A stretch of DNA of 64,000 bases. Source: Archivesica marissinica (taxonomy: Eukaryota; Mollusca; Bivalvia; Venerida; Vesicomyidae). Position 1 is the stretch's first letter. Every line of letters starts with the position of its first letter. Below are positions 59,590 to 64,000 of this stretch, piece after piece. The translations under genes were made by a program, and so were the position numbers. Under the pieces are notes generated by a model that was not told the origin of the DNA, searched no databases, and was given only the letters and a program-made list of their open reading frames with translations. The stretch is taken from NCBI GenBank assembly GCA_014843695.1, contig CM026394.1, positions 33,990,164 to 34,054,163 on the forward strand. The letters are read 5' to 3'.

Positions 59590-61468
59590 ACATCATGTGG
59601 TTAGTGGATACATCATGTGGTTAGTGGGTGTATCATGTGGTTAGTGGATACATCATGTGGTTAGTGGATACATCATGTGGTTAGTGGATACATCATGTGG
59701 TTAGTGGGTACATCATGTGGTTAGTGGATACACCATGTGGTTAGTGGGACCATCATGTGGTTAGTGGATACATCATGTGGTTAGTGGGTACATCATGTGG
59801 TTAGTGGATACATCATGTGGTTAGTGGGTACACCATGTTGGTACATCATGTGGTTAGTGGGTACAGCATGTTGTTAGTGGATACATCATGTGGTTAGTGG
59901 ATACATCATGTGGTTAGTGGGTGCATCATGTGGTTAGTGGATACATCATGTGGTTAGTGGGTACACCATGTGGATACACCATGTGGTTAGTGGGTACACC
60001 ATGTGGTTAGTGGGTACACCATGTAGTTAGTGGGTACACCATGTGGTTAGTGGATACACCATGTGGTTAGTGGGTACACCATGTGGTTAGTGGGTACATC
60101 ATGTGGTTAGTGGGTACATCATGTGGTTAGTGGGTACACCATGTGGTTAGTGGGTACACAATGTGGTTAGTGGGTACATCATGTGGTTAGTGGGACCATG
60201 TGGTTAGTGGGTACACCATGTGGATACAACATGTGGTTAGTGGGTACACCATGTGGTTAGTGGATACACCATGTGGTTAGTGGGTACATCATGTGGTTAG
60301 TGGGACCATGTGGTTAGTGGGTACATCATGTGGTTAGTGGGTACACCATGTGGATATTGGGACCATGTAGTTAGTGGATACACCATGTGGTTAGTGGGTA
60401 CATCTGTGGTTAGTGGGTACATCATGTGGTTAGTGGTTACATCATGTGGTTAGTGGGTACATCATGTGGTTAGTTGGTACATCATGTGGTTAGTGGGTAC
60501 ATCATGTGGTTAGTGGGTACATCATGTGGTTAGTGGATACACCATGTGGTTAGTGGATACATCATGTGGTTAGTGGGTACATCATGTGGTTAGTGGGTAC
60601 ATCATGTGGTTAGTGGATACACCATGTGGTTAGTGGGTACATCATGTGGTTAGTGGATACACCATGTGGGTAGTGGGTACATCATGTCGTTAGTGGGTAC
60701 ACCATGTGGTTAGTGGATACATCATGTGGTTAGTGGGTACATCATGTGGTTAGTGGATACATCATGTGGATATGTCATGTGGTTAGTGGATACATCATGT
60801 GGTTAGTGGATACATCATGTGGATATATCATGTGGTTAATGGATACATCATGTGGTTAGTGGGTACATCATGTGGTTAGTGGATACATCATGTGGTTAGT
60901 GGATACATCATGTGGTTAGTGGATACATCATGTGGTTAGTGGATACATCATGTGGTTAGTGGATACATCATGTGGATATATCATGTGGTTAGTGGATACA
61001 TCATGTGGTTAGTGGGTACATCATGTGGTTAGTGGATACATCATGTGGATATATCATGTGGTTAGTGGGTACACCATGTGGTTAGTGGGTACATCATGTG
61101 GTTAGTGGATACATCATGTGGATATATCATGTGGTTAGTGGATACATCATGTGGTTAGTGGATACATCATGTGGATATATCATGTGGTTAGTGGATACAT
61201 CATGTGGTTAGTGGGTACATCATGTGGTTAGTGGATACATCATGTGGATATATCATGTGGTTAGTGGGTACACCATGTGGTTAGTGGATACATCATGTGG
61301 TTAGTGGGTACATCATGTGGTTAGTGGATACATCATGTGGATATATCATGTGGTTAGTGGATACATCATGTGGTTAGTGGGTACATCATGTGGATATATC
61401 ATGTGGTTAGTGGATACATCATGTGGTTAGTGGGGACATCATGTGGTTAGTGGATACATCATGTGGTT

Positions 61469-61733
61469 CTCCGCCTCCGTGGTCGAGTGGTTAAGGTCGG
61501 TGACTTGTATACCACTGTAACCTATCATCACTGATGGTCACGGGTTCGAGCCCCGCTCAGACCGTGTCTCATTTATATGAAAAAGTTGGCAGTTTCTTAC
61601 GGAGGTTGGTGCACCCAAGTACTGGTTAACCGCTGGAGCCTGCCCAGGAAAGGTGTTGTTAGGTAAACTGCCCGCCGGCGATATAGCCCGAAATGGTGCT
61701 GATGCAGGCGTAAAACCCGAAATATAACAAATA
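61469..61733 (+). mobile_element. SINE1 inside the satellite, copy 4
   Basis: Same SINE and left flank. The right flank lacks the GGGTGTATCATG unit seen after copies 1 to 3, a later unit loss. Confidence 0.95.
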
Positions 61734-64000
61734 ACATCATGTGGTTAGTGGATACATCATGTGGTTAGTGGATACATCATGTGGTTAGTGGATACATCAT
61801 GTGGTTAGTGGGTACATCATGTGGTTAGTGGATACACCATGTGGTTAGTGGGACCATCATGTGGTTAGTGGATAGATCATGTGGTTAGTGGGTACATCAT
61901 GTGGTTAGTGGATACATCATGTGGTTAGTGGGTACACCATGTTGGTACATCATGTGGTTAGTGGGTACAGCATGTGGTTAGTGGATACATCATGTGGTTA
62001 GTGGATACATCATGTGGTTAGTGGGTGCATCATGTGGTTAGTGGATACATCATGTGGTTAGTGGGTAAACCATGTGGTTAGTGGGTACATCATGTGGTTA
62101 GTGGGTACATCATGTGGTTAGTGGGTACACCATGTGGATATTGGGACCATGTAGTTAGTGGATACACCATGTGGTTAGTGGGTACATCTGTGGTTAGTGG
62201 GTACATCATGTGGTTAGTGGTTACATCATGTGGTTAGTGGGTACATCATGTGGTTAGTGGGTACATCATGTGGTTAGTGGGTACACCATGTGGTTAGTGG
62301 ATACATCATGTGGTTAGTGGATACACCATGTGGATACACCATGTGGTTAGTGGGTACACCATGTGGTTAGTGGATACACCATGTGGGTAGTGGGTACATC
62401 ATGTCGTTAGTGGGTACACCATGTGGTTAGTGGATACATCATGTGGTTAGTGGGTACATCATGTGGTTAGTGGATACATCATGTGGTTAGTGGGTACATC
62501 ATGTGGTTAGTGGGTACATCATGTGGTTAGTGGATACATCATGTGGTTAGTGGGTACACCATGTGGTTAGTGGGTACATCATGTGGTTAGTGGGTACATC
62601 ATGTGGTTAGTGTGTACATCATGTGGTTAGTGGACACCATGTGGGTAGTGGGTACATCATGTGGTTAGTGGGTACACCATGTGGTTAGTGGGTACATCAT
62701 GTGGTTAGTGGGTACATCATGTGGTTAGTGGGTACATCATGTGGTTAGTGGGTACATCATGTGGTTAGTGGATACACCATGTGGGTAGTGGGTACATCAT
62801 GTTGTTAGTGGGTACACCATGTGGTTAGTGGATACATCATGTGGTTAGTGGGCACATCATGTGGTTAGTGGATACATCATGTGGATATATCATGTGGTTA
62901 GTGGATACATCATGTGGTTAGTGGATACATGTGGATATATCATGTGGTTAGTGGATACATCATGTGGTTAGTGGGTACATCATGTGGTTAGTGGATACAT
63001 CATGTGGTTAGTGGATACATCATGTGGTTAGTGGATACATCATGTGGTTAGTGGATACATCATGTGGTTAGTGGATACATCATGTGGTTAGTGGGTACAT
63101 CATGTGGTTAGTGGATACATCATGTGGTTAGTGGATACATCATGTGGTTAGTGGATACATCATGTGGATACATCATGTGGTTAGTGGGTACATCATGTGG
63201 TTAGTGGATACATCATGTGGTTAGTGGGTACATCATGTGGTTAGTGGGTACATCATGTGGTTAGTGGATACATCATGTGGTTAGTGGGTACATCATGTGG
63301 TTAGTGGGTACATCATGTGGATATACATGTGGTTAGTGGATACATCATGTGGTTAGTGGGTACATCATGTGGTTAGTGGATACATCATGTGGATAATCAT
63401 GTGGTTAGTGGGACACCATGTGGTTAGTGGATACATCATGTGGTTAGTGGGTACATCATGTGGTTAGTGGATACATCATGTGGATATATCATGTGGTTAG
63501 TGGATACATCATGTGGTTAGTGGATACATCATGTGGATATATCATGTGGTTAGTGGATACATCATGTGGTTAGTGGATACATAATGTGGTTAGTGGGTAC
63601 ATAATGTGGTTAGTGGATACATCATGTGGTTAGTGGGTACACCATGTGGTTAGTGGGACCATGTGGTTAGTGGATACATCATGTGGTTAGTGGATACATC
63701 ATGTGGTTAGTGGATACATCATGTGGTTAGTGGATACACCATGTGGTTAGTGGATACATCATGTGGTTAGTGGATACATCATGTGGTTAGTGGATACACC
63801 ATGTGGTTAGTGGATACATCATGTGGTTAGTGGATACATCATGTGGTTAGTGGATACACCATGTGGTGTGATATATCATGTGGTTAGTGGATACATCATG
63901 TGGTTAGTGGGTACATCATGTGGTTAGTGGGTACATCATGTGGTTAGTGGGTACATCATGTGGTTAGTGGGTACATCATGTGGTTAGTGGGTGCATCATG

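Larger units (their letters stand above)
53341..64000. repeat. 20-bp satellite, to the right edge of the window
   Basis: Unit TACATCATGTGGTTAGTGGA or -GGG (20 bp). Variants are TACACCATG, and a 33-bp compound unit with GGATATATCATGTGGTTAGT. Higher-order blocks of 1.1 to 2.3 kb are visible because each is marked by a SINE. The array continues beyond the window. Confidence 0.97.

Overview
The window is eukaryotic genomic DNA, very probably from a lophotrochozoan and most likely a bivalve mollusc. The evidence is spliceosomal introns with GT-AG borders, tRNA-derived SINEs, several MITE families, and roughly half the window given over to tandem repeats. The clade is inferred from overall style, not proven. 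There is no sign of a bacterial, phage or plasmid sequence.

One protein-coding gene is recognisable, on the + strand from about 3106 to 52295. It is a homologue of the plexin-domain-containing (PLXDC1/PLXDC2, TEM7/TEM7R) receptors. Seven exons can be read: two alternative-looking copies of one exon (3106-3231 and 4036-4158), then 17098-17148, 19113-19180, 47848-47938, 50735-50830 and 52153-52295. All have GT-AG borders and phases that join into one frame. They encode the membrane-proximal half of the extracellular region and end in a PSI domain. The 5' exons (signal peptide, start of the ectodomain) lie left of the window. The 3' exons (stalk, membrane segment, tail) lie right of it.

The rest is intron or flank filled with repeats. 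From 1 to 19 kb there are minisatellites with units of 27 to 87 bp and many small transposons. These include ten copies of a piggyBac-like MITE (CCC-YTTCAACACC ends, TTAA target), pogo/Tc1-like MITEs (CAGTC ends, TA target), at least four SINE families, and a 1458-bp hAT-like element with a perfect 8-bp target duplication. From 21.7 to 45.2 kb there is a 41/42-bp satellite plus a unique block, present twice in near-identical form on either side of a run of exactly 1000 N. This looks like an assembly-level (haplotype) duplication. From 45.2 to 47.8 kb there are two more minisatellites running up to a splice acceptor. From 53.3 kb to the window end there is a 20-bp satellite carrying four identical SINE copies, amplified together with it.

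The most interesting pattern concerns how the gene and the repeats meet. Several arrays begin at an exon-intron border and contain copies of the exon end and its 5' splice site. The clearest case is exon 19113-19180, where a 27-bp unit copies the exon end plus donor. This creates extra donors that stay in frame, so the exon could in principle lengthen by nine residues at a time. A second pattern is that many minisatellites are amplified pieces of transposon ends or SINE heads.
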